Positions 35,863-47,950 of a stretch of DNA of 64,000 nt are shown piece after piece. The notes beneath the pieces are model-generated. The model searched no databases and was not told the origin of the DNA. It saw only the letters and a program-made list of their open reading frames with translations. Source of the DNA: Methylotuvimicrobium buryatense 5G (GTDB lineage: Bacteria > Pseudomonadota > Gammaproteobacteria > Methylococcales > Methylomonadaceae). The stretch is taken from positions 4,069,924 through 4,133,923 of the forward strand of contig NZ_KB455575.1 in assembly GCF_000341735.1 (NCBI RefSeq). Reading direction: 5' to 3'. The number at the start of each line of letters is the position of its first letter. The first letter of the stretch is position 1. Position numbers and translations under genes: made by a program.

Positions 35863-36597
35863 TCAAAAAGATTCTTTAAAAGGTCGCAAGTCGAGCTCGT
35901 GCGTCCAAGCGCTCCGATGTTGTTGATGCATCGCCCAATAGGTGTCGGCGATTGCATCGAGTTGCATCAAGCCTTCCGGGCCCTTTTGTGCGACAAATTC
36001 GGGGAATTGCTTTCTGGCTCGTTCGCCGTCGATCACGCCGTCGAGAATCGTATGCACGACGTGAATCCCGCGCGGCGAGAATTCTCGCGCCATACCTTGC
36101 GCCAAGGCTCTAAGTCCGGCTTTGGCGGAAGCAAAAGCGGTAAACGGCGGTTTTGCTCTCAGTGAAGCGGTGGCGCCTGTAAAAAACAGCGTACCTTTGC
36201 CGCGTTCGAGCATGAGAGAGACGGCTTCCTTGCCGAATAAAAATCCACCCAAACAATTTTGCTGCCACAAACGAGCGAATGTTTCGTTTTCGGTTTCCAA
36301 AAGTGGGCTACGAATATTGCTGTCGACATTGTAGGCGGCAATTTCGAGTGGATAACCCTGTAAGGCTATCGTTTCGAAAAGATGCGCGATGTCATGTTCA
36401 ACCGTTGCATCGGCGACGACTAAGGTGGCCGATCCGCCTTGTTGGCGGATGGTTTTGACCACATGTAGCAGCTTATCCTCACTTCGGCCTGCAATAAAAA
36501 CGTGCAAGCCTTTTGATGAAAAACATTTGGCGAGTGTGGCGCCCAATCCTTGTTCCGGACCTACCCCAATAACTACGGCTGAACATGGCTGCTGCAT
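35863..36597 (-). CDS. Short-chain dehydrogenase/reductase family protein
   Basis: 244 residues with a Rossmann start (AVVIGVGPEQGLGATLAKCF), NADP-type Arg-containing AGRSEDKLLHV, and the central FFTGATASLRAKPPFTAFASAK segment. In canonical SDRs the catalytic pair is Tyr-x3-Lys; here the Tyr position is Phe (FASAK), so classical oxidoreductase activity is doubtful. The gene starts 2 bp before the carbonic anhydrase stop region and is followed 9 bp later by the DUF1326 gene, so all four are probably one operon. Confidence 0.85.
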   Translation of the reverse strand: MQQPCSAVVIGVGPEQGLGATLAKCFSSKGLHVFIAGRSEDKLLHVVKTIRQQGGSATLVVADATVEHDIAHLFETIALQGYPLEIAAYNVDSNIRSPLLETENETFARLWQQNCLGGFLFGKEAVSLMLERGKGTLFFTGATASLRAKPPFTAFASAKAGLRALAQGMAREFSPRGIHVVHTILDGVIDGERARKQFPEFVAQKGPEGLMQLDAIADTYWAMHQQHRSAWTHELDLRPFKESF

Positions 36598-36599
36598 CG

Positions 36600-37175
36600 T
36601 TATGCGCGTCCCGCCGCAGTCGCTTCGGGAACTTCTATCAATTTACCGTCTTTGACGTCATAGATATAGCCGTAAATCGGAATATCGGACGGTACCAGCG
36701 GGCTGTTTCTGATGCGCATCACGTCCTCCGTCACGCTTTGCGCCTGATCCTTGATGGTCAGCCAATTGATGTATTTGCCGTCGGTGCAACCGGGCCCTTC
36801 GCAACTGTCATGCCAGCCATCGGCATCGACCGAGGCGGTTTTTAGACTGCTAGATAATAAATCGCCCATAATTTCATTCGTGAAGGTTTCCATACCGCAA
36901 TCGGTGTGATGGATTACGAACCATTCTCGGGTACCCAAGAGTTTGTAGGAAATAACTAGCGAACGGATTGCGTCGTCGCTGGCGCGTCCGCCGGCATTGC
37001 GGATGACGTGAGCGTCGCCTTCGGAAAGGCCGGCGTATTTAGCGGGGTCGAGACGAGCATCCATGCAGGTCAAGATTGCGAAACGACGTCCCGGCGGCAT
37101 CGGCAGGTCGCCTTTGTCGAAACTATTGGCGTATTCGCGGTTGGCAAGTAAAACTTCATTCAATACATTGCTCAT
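36600..37175 (-). CDS. Beta-class carbonic anhydrase
   Basis: This zinc enzyme interconverts CO2 and bicarbonate. The 191 residues show [11 protein letters not shown] (Cys-x-Asp-x-Arg), [20 protein letters not shown] and [13 protein letters not shown] (His-x2-Cys), the zinc ligands and catalytic dyad of beta enzymes. The length and spacing resemble the short Rv1284-like group. It is the first gene of the operon that continues with SDR, DUF1326 and DUF2182 genes. A sigma-54-type promoter lies ~150 bp upstream and a V4R activator gene is divergent. Confidence 0.93.
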   Translation of the reverse strand: MSNVLNEVLLANREYANSFDKGDLPMPPGRRFAILTCMDARLDPAKYAGLSEGDAHVIRNAGGRASDDAIRSLVISYKLLGTREWFVIHHTDCGMETFTNEIMGDLLSSSLKTASVDADGWHDSCEGPGCTDGKYINWLTIKDQAQSVTEDVMRIRNSPLVPSDIPIYGYIYDVKDGKLIEVPEATAAGRA

Positions 37176-37321
37176 GTGTTTCTCCTCATTATCGTTGTTT
37201 TAATAGTGCTTCGTTATTATCGTCTGCGTATTTAGTATAAATGGGTTGGGTTTCCAAAGGATTAAGCGCAGGCTGATATTTTAAATTGGGACTCATTTCA
37301 AAAGGTTTATCTTATAAAGTC

Positions 37322-37338
37322 AGGCATTTTGCATGCCA
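37322..37338 (-). promoter_or_regulatory. Candidate sigma-54 promoter of the carbonic anhydrase operon
   Basis: Read on the minus strand, TGGCATGCAAAATGCC has GG and GC separated by exactly 10 nt (consensus TGGCAC-N5-TTGC; TGGCAT and ATGC here). The core is palindromic, so a plus-strand promoter is also possible. It lies between the operon and the sigma-54 activator gene. Confidence 0.5.
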
Positions 37339-37400
37339 TCGAATCGCAAAATTATAAGGTTTGTGAATACAATGGGTTAGAAAGTTTCCTGGGAAATATT

Positions 37401-37437
37401 GTGAAATTATGGTTCAATTAGTGAAATTAGATTTCAC
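37401..37437. promoter_or_regulatory. Candidate activator binding site (7-3-7 palindrome plus direct repeat)
   Basis: GTGAAAT-TAG-ATTTCAC (37421-37437) is a perfect palindrome; a further GTGAAATTA lies exactly 20 bp upstream (37401). Same-face spacing of ~2 helical turns fits an oligomeric regulator. It sits 11 bp before the V4R regulator gene, ~65 bp from the sigma-54 promoter. Confidence 0.55.
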
Positions 37438-37448
37438 ACGAGAGCCGC

Positions 37449-39026
37449 ATGAATGAGACTTCATTTTCCGATTTAACGCCAACCTTTTTTTTACAGACTT
37501 TTGTGTTGGAGTTGATGCATGCTGCCGAACAGCAAGGCAAAACTCATAGCGAGGAGCTTATCGAATACATCGCTCGAACTGCGGGAAGGTTTTTTGAAGA
37601 AACTTATCGAGAAGAGCGCAATATCAAAGATGCGTTGGAACTGGAAAGTTATATCGAGTTAATTGTTGGGTTAAAAAATAAAATCGGCGGTGGGTTTTCT
37701 CTGGTCTCGGCGGATAGTCAATGTGTTCGGGTTAAAAATAGTTGCTGTCCCTTTGGGGAAGGGGTTACGCACTTTCCCGAATTATGCCGGATGACCTCTA
37801 GTGTTTTCGGCGGGATTGCGGCCAGAAACTTCGGTTATGCCAAGGTGGAAATCGCTAAGAGCATCGCTCGTAAGGACGGCGGCTGCGATGTGTCGGTATA
37901 TCTGAATGAGGAAGAGGCAAAAGGACGTCCGGGGCTTGAATATGGTCATCGAAATAGTGAAGAAGGTGAGAAGGATATGACGGATTTACATTCTCGCATT
38001 GAAGAGAGCATGCAAAAAATATGGCGATTGAAATCGCCAAGGCCTACTAAAAAGCAGCCGCCCGTTATAGTGGCAAAATCTCCGGTCATGCAAAAAGTAT
38101 TGCAGGCGATTGAAAAAATTGCGCCGACTGTTGCGACGGTGTTGATTCAAGGGGAAACCGGGGTTGGTAAAGAGTTAGTTGCGCGCGCTATTCATGCGAT
38201 GAGCTGGCGTAGTGGTCAAGCTTTCATGGCAATTAATTGCGGTGCGATTCCCGATACCTTAATAGAGAGTGCGTTATTCGGGCATGAAAAAGGGGCATTT
38301 ACCGGGGCGGTGGAGATCCAGCAAGGTGTTTTTGAGCGCGCCGATGGCGGTACGCTGTTTCTAGATGAGGTGGATTCGTTGTCTGCGGCCGCACAGACCC
38401 GTCTGTTAAGAGTGGTGCAAGAGGGTGAGTTGGAGCGCGTTGGTGGAAAAAAAACCATTGAGGTCGATGTGCGTTTGATTTCTGCGACAAATCAGGATTT
38501 GCAGGAGCGTGTCGAGCAGGGCTTGTTTCGGAAAGACTTGTTTTATCGTTTGAATGTGGTGAGGTTATCTATTCCGCCATTGGCGCAAAGAGGGGAGGAT
38601 TTTCCGTATTTGGTTCAGGTTATCTTGAAAAGGTTGGGCGAAAAATATAATAAAACGGTGCTTTCGGTTAGCCGGGGCGTGATGCAAAAGATTCGCGCTT
38701 ATCATTGGCCCGGTAATGTCAGAGAGTTGGAGAATGTATTGGAGCGTGCGGTTTTGTTTGTATCCGGCTCCGAAATTACGCAGCTTGATCTGGAGATGCC
38801 CTCTCCTGAGGCGGTTGGCGATAATTGGCGAGACATCAAGGAAGGCGTAGTCGCGGATGCGGAGCGGAATTTTTTGCAAGCGTCTTTACGCCAGCATCGC
38901 GGTGATGTCAAAAAGGTGGCTGCAGCGATGGATCTGACGCCGAGAGCGGTGTACGGAAAGCTAAAAAAGTACGGAATGGATGCCGGTCAATTTCGCGTTA
39001 ATCCGGGTTTGGATGTCGATGGTTAA
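37449..39026 (+). CDS. Sigma-54-dependent activator with V4R sensor domain (XylR/DmpR-like)
   Basis: 525 residues. The N-terminal V4R-type domain (~60-165) has a Cys-rich segment NSCCPFGEGVTHFPELCRMT, which in related effector-sensing regulators binds zinc. The AAA+ domain (~205-440) has Walker A GETGVGKE (235-242), the sigma-54 contact loop GAFTGA, Walker B GGTLFLDEV and an Arg-finger region RKDLFYRLNVVRL. The C-terminus carries a Fis-type helix-turn-helix (KKVAAAMDLTPRAVYGKLKK). It lacks the longer aromatic-binding XylR N-terminal part, so the ligand is unknown. The stop overlaps ispB's stop on the other strand. Confidence 0.93.
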   Translation: MNETSFSDLTPTFFLQTFVLELMHAAEQQGKTHSEELIEYIARTAGRFFEETYREERNIKDALELESYIELIVGLKNKIGGGFSLVSADSQCVRVKNSCCPFGEGVTHFPELCRMTSSVFGGIAARNFGYAKVEIAKSIARKDGGCDVSVYLNEEEAKGRPGLEYGHRNSEEGEKDMTDLHSRIEESMQKIWRLKSPRPTKKQPPVIVAKSPVMQKVLQAIEKIAPTVATVLIQGETGVGKELVARAIHAMSWRSGQAFMAINCGAIPDTLIESALFGHEKGAFTGAVEIQQGVFERADGGTLFLDEVDSLSAAAQTRLLRVVQEGELERVGGKKTIEVDVRLISATNQDLQERVEQGLFRKDLFYRLNVVRLSIPPLAQRGEDFPYLVQVILKRLGEKYNKTVLSVSRGVMQKIRAYHWPGNVRELENVLERAVLFVSGSEITQLDLEMPSPEAVGDNWRDIKEGVVADAERNFLQASLRQHRGDVKKVAAAMDLTPRAVYGKLKKYGMDAGQFRVNPGLDVDG

Positions 39027-40033
39027 TAATTTCGCTGAACCGAAAATTCGGCGAGAGCAATCAGGGCGGCCTTGTAAGTTGAGTCAGGTAATATGGTTAG
39101 TGCGTCGATTGCTTTTTGGGCTTCTTCGTGGGCTCTTTGTTCGGTGTAGGCGATAGCTTGGGTTTTTTGTACGACGGTATAGACTTCTTGAAAGGCGTCG
39201 CGGTCGCCGGTTTTGATTGCGTCTATGATGATTTGCGTTTCTTCGGGGGTGCCGACTTGAATTGCATGAATCAACGGTAGTGTGGGCTTGCCTTCGGCCA
39301 GGTCGTCGCCGAGATTCTTACCGAGTTCTTCCTTGGTGGCTTTGTAGTCGAGGGCGTCGTCGATTAATTGAAAAGCGATGCCAAGATGTTGTCCGTATCG
39401 TGCGAGGTTGTCTTCAATTTCCGGGGCGCTTTGCGAAATTACTGCGCCGAGTCGCGTGGCGGCGCTGAATAAAATTGCGGTTTTGCGCGAGATGACCTCA
39501 AGATATTTGGCTTCGGTGGTCTCCGGGTTGTTGCAGTTAAGTAGTTGCAATACCTCGCCTTCGGCAATCGCGGTCGTGGTTTTGGATAGGATCTCCATTA
39601 CGCGCATGTTGTTGGTTCTTACCATCATTTCAAAGGCGCTCGAATACAGGTAGTCGCCTACTAAAACGCTGGCAGCATTGCCCCAAACCGCATTAGCGGA
39701 TTCCTTGCCGCGTCGTAATTCCGATTCGTCCACCACGTCGTCATGCAGTAAAGTTGCGGTATGGATGAATTCAATGACTGCGGCTAAAATGAGATGATGA
39801 TTATGGATTGGGCCGAGCGCTTTGGCTGCCAATAATAGTAACATCGGGCGCAAACGCTTGCCGCCGTTGCCGACAATATAATGGCCTACTTGATTAATGA
39901 GAATGACATCGGAGCTTAACTCGTCGAGGATTAGCTGGTCGACCGCTTTAGTTTCCTCGGTTGTGAGTTCCTTGATAGTGTTGAAATCCGGATGTTGCTT
40001 AGTATTCGGGCTAAGGTTGGTTTGGGATGCCAT
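39023..40033 (-). CDS. ispB: Octaprenyl (polyprenyl) diphosphate synthase
   Basis: Makes the all-trans polyprenyl tail of ubiquinone or other quinones. The start at 40033 (MASQTNLSPNTKQHPDFNTI) gives 336 residues; an upstream in-frame ATG is less likely. Both Asp-rich motifs are present: LLHDDVVDESELRRG and QLIDDALDYKATK, with KTTTAIAEGEV between them. It lies next to rplU-rpmA in divergent orientation, the usual gammaproteobacterial arrangement. Confidence 0.96.
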   Translation of the reverse strand: MASQTNLSPNTKQHPDFNTIKELTTEETKAVDQLILDELSSDVILINQVGHYIVGNGGKRLRPMLLLLAAKALGPIHNHHLILAAVIEFIHTATLLHDDVVDESELRRGKESANAVWGNAASVLVGDYLYSSAFEMMVRTNNMRVMEILSKTTTAIAEGEVLQLLNCNNPETTEAKYLEVISRKTAILFSAATRLGAVISQSAPEIEDNLARYGQHLGIAFQLIDDALDYKATKEELGKNLGDDLAEGKPTLPLIHAIQVGTPEETQIIIDAIKTGDRDAFQEVYTVVQKTQAIAYTEQRAHEEAQKAIDALTILPDSTYKAALIALAEFSVQRNY

Positions 40034-40299
40034 GAGTCGATGAGTGCTCAATAATGTCAATTAAAGTTTGATTCGGGTGTGCTGCCCGTGAAATCCGATT
40101 AATAAAGTTATTTTCGGGTAAAGGCTAAGATAACTGACCATGCTATTGAATAAAGTATATTGGTGTCAATAGCTTTGTTGTGTTATTTTATGCATTGCAA
40201 TCGAATAGTTCGTTGGATATAAGTTTGACGTAACTTTTTTTTAAAAATATAATTGTCTGTTTACTTTTAACAGATAGTTGCTTGATGGAGCTGACGCGG

Positions 40300-40611
40300 A
40301 TGTATGCGGTAATTCAAACAGGTGGAAAACAGTACCGGGTTGAGGAAGGTGCGACCTTAAAAATAGAAAAACTTGAGCTGGGAACAGGCGATAGCGTTGA
40401 ATTCGATAAAGTGCTGATGGTTCAGTCGGGTGATGCTGTAAAAGTCGGTCAGCCTTATGTCGAAGGCGGCAAGGTTACGGCGACTGTGGTGTCTCAAGGT
40501 AGGCACAAAAAAATCAAAATTATTAAATTCAGAAGACGTAAGCACCATATGAAGCAAATGGGGCATCGTCAGTATTTCACAGAAGTCCAGATTACTGGTA
40601 TTTCTGCTTAA
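40300..40611 (+). CDS. rplU: Ribosomal protein bL21
   Basis: 103 residues starting [20 protein letters not shown], the standard bL21 N-terminus, and ending with the basic stretch [24 protein letters not shown] lies 7 nt before the ATG at 40300; the upstream in-frame ATG is not used. First gene of the rplU-rpmA unit, 20 bp before rpmA. Confidence 0.98.
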   Translation: MYAVIQTGGKQYRVEEGATLKIEKLELGTGDSVEFDKVLMVQSGDAVKVGQPYVEGGKVTATVVSQGRHKKIKIIKFRRRKHHMKQMGHRQYFTEVQITGISA

Positions 40612-40631
40612 ATTTTTTTGGGAGTAGGGTA

Positions 40632-40889
40632 ATGGCTCATAAGAAAGCGGGTGGTAGTACTCGGAACGGTCGCGATTCCAATGCAAAACGCTTGGGTGTT
40701 AAAATGTTCGGCGGCCAAGTCGTAAAAGCGGGAAATATTATCGTGCGTCAGCGCGGCACTAAATTTCATGCGGGCGATAATGTTAGCTGCGGTAGAGATC
40801 ATACTTTATTTGCAACGGCAGAGGGCAAAATCGTTTTTCAGGTCAAAGGGCCTAATAAACGCAAGTTTGTCAGTATTGTTGCTGCATAA
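40632..40889 (+). CDS. rpmA: Ribosomal protein bL27
   Basis: 85 residues starting [20 protein letters not shown], the typical bL27 N-terminus that reaches toward the peptidyl-transferase centre, with [20 protein letters not shown] following. GGAGTAGGG precedes the ATG. It is followed by a strong terminator. Confidence 0.98.
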   Translation: MAHKKAGGSTRNGRDSNAKRLGVKMFGGQVVKAGNIIVRQRGTKFHAGDNVSCGRDHTLFATAEGKIVFQVKGPNKRKFVSIVAA

Positions 40890-40926
40890 GACGTTGCGCC
40901 GCATTCGCGGCAAGCAGTGTTTAATG

Positions 40927-40958
40927 AAAAGCCTCGCCCTTCAAGGTGGGGCTTTTTT
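40927..40958 (+). terminator. Terminator after rplU-rpmA
   Basis: AAAAGCCTCGCCCTT pairs with AAGGTGGGGCTTTTTT, followed by a T run. obgE begins 35 bp later, so the factor-like GTPase is expressed from its own promoter or by read-through. Confidence 0.85.
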
Positions 40959-40989
40959 GTTTGTGAACGGATGAAGATGCGACGTGTAA

Positions 40990-43135
<2,146 letters not shown>

Positions 43136-43142
43136 GGGGGGT

Positions 43143-43175
43143 AAAAAGCCGAAGGGCGTTGCATTCGGCTTTTTT
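43143..43175. terminator. Bidirectional terminator between proB and rpsT
   Basis: AAAAAGCCGAA and TTCGGCTTTTTT form a stem with a GGGCGTTGCA loop and A/T tails on both sides, serving the convergent genes. Confidence 0.9.
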
Positions 43176-43180
43176 ATCGA

Positions 43181-43444
43181 TTAAGCAAGGCCGCGAATTT
43201 TGGCGTTTAATCTGCTTTTGCTGCGTGCGGCTTTGTTTTTGTGGATCAGGCCTTTGTTGACTGCGGAATCGATAATGGGGACCGCAGTTTGAAAAGCGGC
43301 TTGCGCTTTTTCTTTGTCGCCTGCGTTGACCGCAGCCAGAACTTTTTTGATGAAAGTACGCAGATTGCTGCGTTGTCCAGCGTTACGAATGCGGCTTTTT
43401 TCCGCTTGTCGCGCCCGCTTCTTAGCTTGTGCTGTATTAGCCAT
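43181..43444 (-). CDS. rpsT: Ribosomal protein bS20
   Basis: 87 residues starting [20 protein letters not shown] (ATG 43444), strongly basic and helical, ending with the usual [15 protein letters not shown]. In-frame extension upstream is not typical and is rejected. Convergent with proB. Confidence 0.97.
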   Translation of the reverse strand: MANTAQAKKRARQAEKSRIRNAGQRSNLRTFIKKVLAAVNAGDKEKAQAAFQTAVPIIDSAVNKGLIHKNKAARSKSRLNAKIRGLA

Positions 43445-43781
43445 AGTATATCGATTCGTAAAGGGTGAGTTAATAAGACCGCATATTATCTTGCGTAGTG
43501 CTACTATTGTCAATTTTTAATGATGTGAGAAATAGTCGTTTTGGGCAGGGAGATTGTTAAAACAACAATGATCGCCAGTTTTATGACGATGCTTTCGCGT
43601 ATTGTGGATGCCTTAGAAATATGTTGATTGCCAGGCTTTTCGGCGTCGATGCGGCTCCTGATGCATTTTTCGTGGCTTTCAAAATACCAAATTTTTTGCG
43701 GCGCCGATAGTGGCTTTGGCCTGGAGCGTTTTACTTGCGGGTTTGTTGTGACTTAGGTTGAGTATAGGCGGCGCGTTTTTC

Positions 43782-44092
43782 CAGCAATTCCCAGTTTGAG
43801 CAGTTTCGCCGATTTTAGGGTGTGGGGTATGCCTGTCGAGGAACGCCGTAAACCCATCCATGGGGGCTTGGCGGCAGCTAAGCGCCAAGGATGGTGTGAA
43901 TGCAGATTTTGCATTACGCCAAGGATGGCGTGTAGTAGGGCAATGCAGGACAGAAAAATGCTCCTGCATTTTCTGCATTCATTACATCCATGTAACTCAG
44001 CAATTGCCGAGGAGCAAAAATCTGCCCCTGCTGCCGACATCCTCGCCAAGCATACCCCACACCCTTTTTGATTTCCAAATTGGGAATTGCTG
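43782..44092. repeat. MITE family 2, copy 2 (with extra module)
   Basis: The ends CAGCAATTCCCAGTTTGAG and CAAATTGGGAATTGCTG match copy 1, and the interior is nearly identical except for a ~59-bp inserted stretch around ACAGAAAAATGCTCCTGCAT. There is no matching flanking duplication; GTTTTTCCAGCAA at the left junction recurs at 44143-44155, suggesting a rearranged flank. Apart from this, 43514-44164 holds nothing that I recognise. Confidence 0.9.
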
Positions 44093-44164
44093 CTGGGGTG
44101 CAAATTGTCGGTCACATACGCCGGATAATGGTAGAATTCACTGTTTTTCCAGCAAGATGTGTTC

Positions 44165-45094
44165 ATGCGATTGATAAGAGGATTGGCTCACATTGAGCCC
44201 ATGCCGAAAGGTTGTGTGCTGACGATAGGCAATTTCGACGGTTTGCACTTAGGTCACCGGGCGGTTATCGACAAATTGGCACGGCAAGGCCGGGAAATGG
44301 GGTTGCCGTCGGTCGCTTTGATATTCGAACCCCAGCCATTGGAATATTTTCAAGGCAGAAATGCGCCGTCGCGTCTGACCCGATTACGGGAAAAAATTAT
44401 TCAGTTCTCGGATTCGCCGATTGATCGAGTATTGATACTACGTTTTAATCGCTTCTTTGCCGATTTGGATGCAGAGGCTTTTATCGAAGGTATTTTGCTG
44501 AAACGGCTGAATGTCAAATATCTCGTGGTCGGTGATGATTTTCATTTCGGCAAGGCGCGGCGCGGTAATTTCGCGATGCTGAAGGAAAAGGGCCTTGAAT
44601 TCGGCTTTCAAGTCGAAGATACGCCTTCTTACCAATTGGACGGGCATCGAGTTAGCAGCACGATGATTCGGGATGCCTTGGGCGAGGGCGACTTGGATTA
44701 TGCGGCCAGTATGCTGGGGCGTTCTTATTCGGTTTGTGGTCGAGTGGCCTATGGCGATAAGATAGGGCGCACGATAGGATTTCCAACCGCGAACATTCAG
44801 CTATCGCGAAAAAACACGCCGATCGAGGGTGTGTTCGCGGTTGTCATGACAGGCATCGACGGACGGGAAATTCCCGGTGTTGCTAATGTCGGAACCCGGC
44901 CGACCGTGGGCGGCGGTTCGAAGGTGATTTTGGAAACCCATTTATTCGATTTCAATCGCGATATTTACGGGCACTATGTCGAAGTGCATTTCAAGAAGAA
45001 AATAAGAAATGAAATGCGTTTTCCTTCGCTGACCGAACTCAAGGCGCAAATCGTCAACGATGTGGCCGAAGCTAAAAAAATTTTACTGATTTAA
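44165..45094 (+). CDS. ribF: Bifunctional riboflavin kinase / FMN adenylyltransferase
   Basis: Converts riboflavin to FMN and FAD. 309 residues from ATG 44165 (MRLIRGLAHIEPMPKGC); a GTG at 44159 is an alternative. The adenylyltransferase part has LTIGNFDGLHLGHRAVIDKL and the RVSSTMIRDAL site. The kinase domain (~185-309) has GRTIGFPTANIQL and GVANVGTRPTVGG. It lies just before ileS-lspA in the conserved gammaproteobacterial order. Confidence 0.97.
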   Translation: MRLIRGLAHIEPMPKGCVLTIGNFDGLHLGHRAVIDKLARQGREMGLPSVALIFEPQPLEYFQGRNAPSRLTRLREKIIQFSDSPIDRVLILRFNRFFADLDAEAFIEGILLKRLNVKYLVVGDDFHFGKARRGNFAMLKEKGLEFGFQVEDTPSYQLDGHRVSSTMIRDALGEGDLDYAASMLGRSYSVCGRVAYGDKIGRTIGFPTANIQLSRKNTPIEGVFAVVMTGIDGREIPGVANVGTRPTVGGGSKVILETHLFDFNRDIYGHYVEVHFKKKIRNEMRFPSLTELKAQIVNDVAEAKKILLI

Positions 45095-45109
45095 CTTAAG
45101 TTAACGACG

Positions 45110-47935
45110 ATGGATTATAAAACTACACTGAATTTACCTAAAACGGACTTTCCGATGAAAGCCAATCTGGCGCAACGCGAACCGGAGCGGCTGGCGGCTT
45201 GGAACGACATCGATCTGTATCGAAAAATCAGGGAAGAGTTTGCCGGCCGCCCTCGCTTCATTCTGCATGACGGACCTCCTTATGCGAACGGTGCGATTCA
45301 TATCGGTCACGCGGTCAATAAAGTTTTGAAAGATATCATCGTCAAGTCTAAATCATTGAGCGGATTTGATGCGCCTTATGTACCGGGTTGGGATTGTCAC
45401 GGTCTACCGATCGAGCTGATGGTCGAAAAGAAAGTCGGCAAGGCCGGCGGCAAAGTTTCCGAGGCCGAATTCCGCAATGCCTGCCGCGACTATGCGGCCA
45501 AGCAAGTCGAGATGCAAAAGGGCGAATTCATTCGCTTGGGTGTATTGGGCGAATGGGATAACCCGTATTTGACGATGAATTACAAGTTCGAAGCCGATAT
45601 CGTTCGCGCACTCGGCAAGATCAGCAAAAACGGTCATCTCAGTAAAGGCGCTAAACCTGTACATTGGTGTACCGATTGCGGTTCGGCGCTGGCCGAGGCC
45701 GAAGTCGAATATGAAGACAAGCATTCGCCGGCCATCGATGTGCGTTTTCAGGTCGTCGATGAAGCCGCATTTTTGGCGCGCTGTCATCATGTGCCCGAGC
45801 ACGAAGGCGAAGGCCCAATCTCGGTCGTGATTTGGACGACCACGCCGTGGACCTTGCCGGCCAACCAGGCTGTAGCATTGAACCCGGAATTGGAATATGC
45901 GGTCGTGCAATGCGAAAAAGACGGCGCGAAGGAAAGGCTGGTCTTGGCCGAAGCCTTACTGAAAGATGCAATGCTTCGTTATGGCTTTGAAGATTATCAT
46001 GTGATCGCTTATTGCAAGGGCGACGCTTTGGAAAATCAGTTGTTGCAACATCCGTTCTATGCGCGCCAAGTGCCGGTGATACTCGGCGATCATGTCACGA
46101 TCGAGGCAGGTACCGGGGCGGTACATACTGCGCCCGGTCATGGTCAGGAAGACTATGTCGTCGGCTTGAAGTACGATTTGCCGGTCGATAACCCGGTCGG
46201 CGACAACGGTGTATTCTTGCCGAATACCGAATTGTTTGCCGGCGAGCATGTTTTTACCGCGAACGATCATGTCTTGGCTGTTTTGGCTGAGCGAGGAAAA
46301 CTGGTGCATCACGAATCGATGCTGCACAGTTATCCGCATTGCTGGCGGCATAAGACGCCGATCATCTTCCGCGCGACGCCGCAATGGTTTATCTCGATGG
46401 AGAAAAACGGTTTGCGCGACAAGGCGCTTGAGGAGATAGGCAAGGTCCAATGGATACCGGACTGGGGGCAGGCCCGTATCGAAGGCATGGTCGGCGGCCG
46501 TCCGGATTGGTGCGTATCGCGTCAGCGTACCTGGGGCGTGCCGATTGCGTTATTCGTGCATAAGGAAACCGGCGACTTGCATCCGAACACCGAGGCATTG
46601 ATCGAACAAGTGGCTCTGCGCATCGAACAAAAAGGCATCGACGCCTGGTTCGAATTGGACGCGGCCGAATTACTCGGTGCCGATGCCGAACATTACGAAA
46701 AAATGCAAGATACGCTCGATGTCTGGTTCGATTCCGGTGTGACGCATTATGCCGTACTCGATGCCCGGGATAACCTGGATTTTCCGGCAGACTTGTATTT
46801 GGAAGGGTCGGATCAACATCGCGGTTGGTTTCAATCGTCCCTCTTGGCATCGGTTGCGATGCGCGGTGTGGCGCCTTATAAAGCGGTATTGACGCACGGC
46901 TTCACGGTTGATGCGGACGGCAAAAAAATGTCCAAGTCGAGCGGTAACGTTGTCGCGCCGCAAACGATCATGAAAACCTTGGGTGCCGATGTGTTGCGTT
47001 TGTGGGTTTCGGCGACCGATTATCGCGCCGAAATGAATGTCTCGGACGAAATTCTGAAAAGAACCTCCGATGTCTACCGACGCTTGCGTAATACCGCGCG
47101 TTTCTTGCTGTCCAATTTGGACGGCTTCGATCCGGCCCTGCATAAGGTTCCTGCGAACGAACTATTGGCATTGGACCGCTGGGTCGTCGACCGCGCTTAT
47201 TGTTTGCAGCAAGAGGTCGTTGCCGCATACGAAAGCTATCAATTCCACCAGGTCTACCAAAAAGTGCATAACTTCTGCGCAGTCGACCTCGGCGGGTTTT
47301 ATCTGGACATCATCAAAGACCGGCAATATACCGCGAAAGAGGACGGTTTGGCGCGCCGTTCCGCGCAAACCGCGATGTATCATGTCGCCGAGGCATTGAC
47401 GCGTTGGCTATCGCCAATCATCAGCTATACCGCCGACGAAATCTGGCACTATTTGCCGGGGCAGCGCAGTCAATCCGTATTTCTCGAAACTTGGTACCAA
47501 GGGCTTTTCGAGTTGGACAAAGATTCTTCGATGGACAGAGCCTTTTGGGTAAAGGTAATGGCCGTGCGCGAAGCGGTCAGCAAGGAATTGGAGCGGGTGC
47601 GCAAAACCGGTGCGATCGGCGCATCCCTCAATGCCGAGGTCGCTTTGTATGCCGACGAACGCTACTTCCCTGTCTTGAAACAACTCGAGAGCGAATTGCA
47701 CTTTGTGTTTATTACGTCTGCGGCAACTGTTCAAGAGCTGGCATCGAGTCCCGATGATGCCGTTCAATCCGAGTTGGAAGGATTAAAGATCAAGGTTTCG
47801 GTATCCGAGCATGCCAAATGCGTGCGCTGCTGGCACCAGCGCGCCGATATTGGCGTCGATCCGAATCATCCGGAATTGTGCGGACGCTGCGTCGAGAATA
47901 TAGTCGGCGACGGCGAAGTCAGGCATTACGCGTAA
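45110..47935 (+). CDS. ileS: Isoleucyl-tRNA synthetase
   Basis: Class I synthetase, 941 residues. Visible: class I signature [16 protein letters not shown] (HIGH type), the editing (CP1) domain in ~200-400 with [23 protein letters not shown] for ATP binding, and a C-terminal zinc ribbon [10 protein letters not shown]...CGRCVENI. The gene starts 15 bp after ribF, followed 15 bp later by lspA, and the three are likely one operon. Confidence 0.98.
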   Translation: MDYKTTLNLPKTDFPMKANLAQREPERLAAWNDIDLYRKIREEFAGRPRFILHDGPPYANGAIHIGHAVNKVLKDIIVKSKSLSGFDAPYVPGWDCHGLPIELMVEKKVGKAGGKVSEAEFRNACRDYAAKQVEMQKGEFIRLGVLGEWDNPYLTMNYKFEADIVRALGKISKNGHLSKGAKPVHWCTDCGSALAEAEVEYEDKHSPAIDVRFQVVDEAAFLARCHHVPEHEGEGPISVVIWTTTPWTLPANQAVALNPELEYAVVQCEKDGAKERLVLAEALLKDAMLRYGFEDYHVIAYCKGDALENQLLQHPFYARQVPVILGDHVTIEAGTGAVHTAPGHGQEDYVVGLKYDLPVDNPVGDNGVFLPNTELFAGEHVFTANDHVLAVLAERGKLVHHESMLHSYPHCWRHKTPIIFRATPQWFISMEKNGLRDKALEEIGKVQWIPDWGQARIEGMVGGRPDWCVSRQRTWGVPIALFVHKETGDLHPNTEALIEQVALRIEQKGIDAWFELDAAELLGADAEHYEKMQDTLDVWFDSGVTHYAVLDARDNLDFPADLYLEGSDQHRGWFQSSLLASVAMRGVAPYKAVLTHGFTVDADGKKMSKSSGNVVAPQTIMKTLGADVLRLWVSATDYRAEMNVSDEILKRTSDVYRRLRNTARFLLSNLDGFDPALHKVPANELLALDRWVVDRAYCLQQEVVAAYESYQFHQVYQKVHNFCAVDLGGFYLDIIKDRQYTAKEDGLARRSAQTAMYHVAEALTRWLSPIISYTADEIWHYLPGQRSQSVFLETWYQGLFELDKDSSMDRAFWVKVMAVREAVSKELERVRKTGAIGASLNAEVALYADERYFPVLKQLESELHFVFITSAATVQELASSPDDAVQSELEGLKIKVSVSEHAKCVRCWHQRADIGVDPNHPELCGRCVENIVGDGEVRHYA

Positions 47936-47950
47936 ATAAGGACTAGTCGT

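Noticed and set aside
46389-46850. Antisense frames in ileS (for example 153 codons at 46389-46850)
   Set aside because: ileS is unambiguous; these are shadows with Arg/Pro-rich composition.
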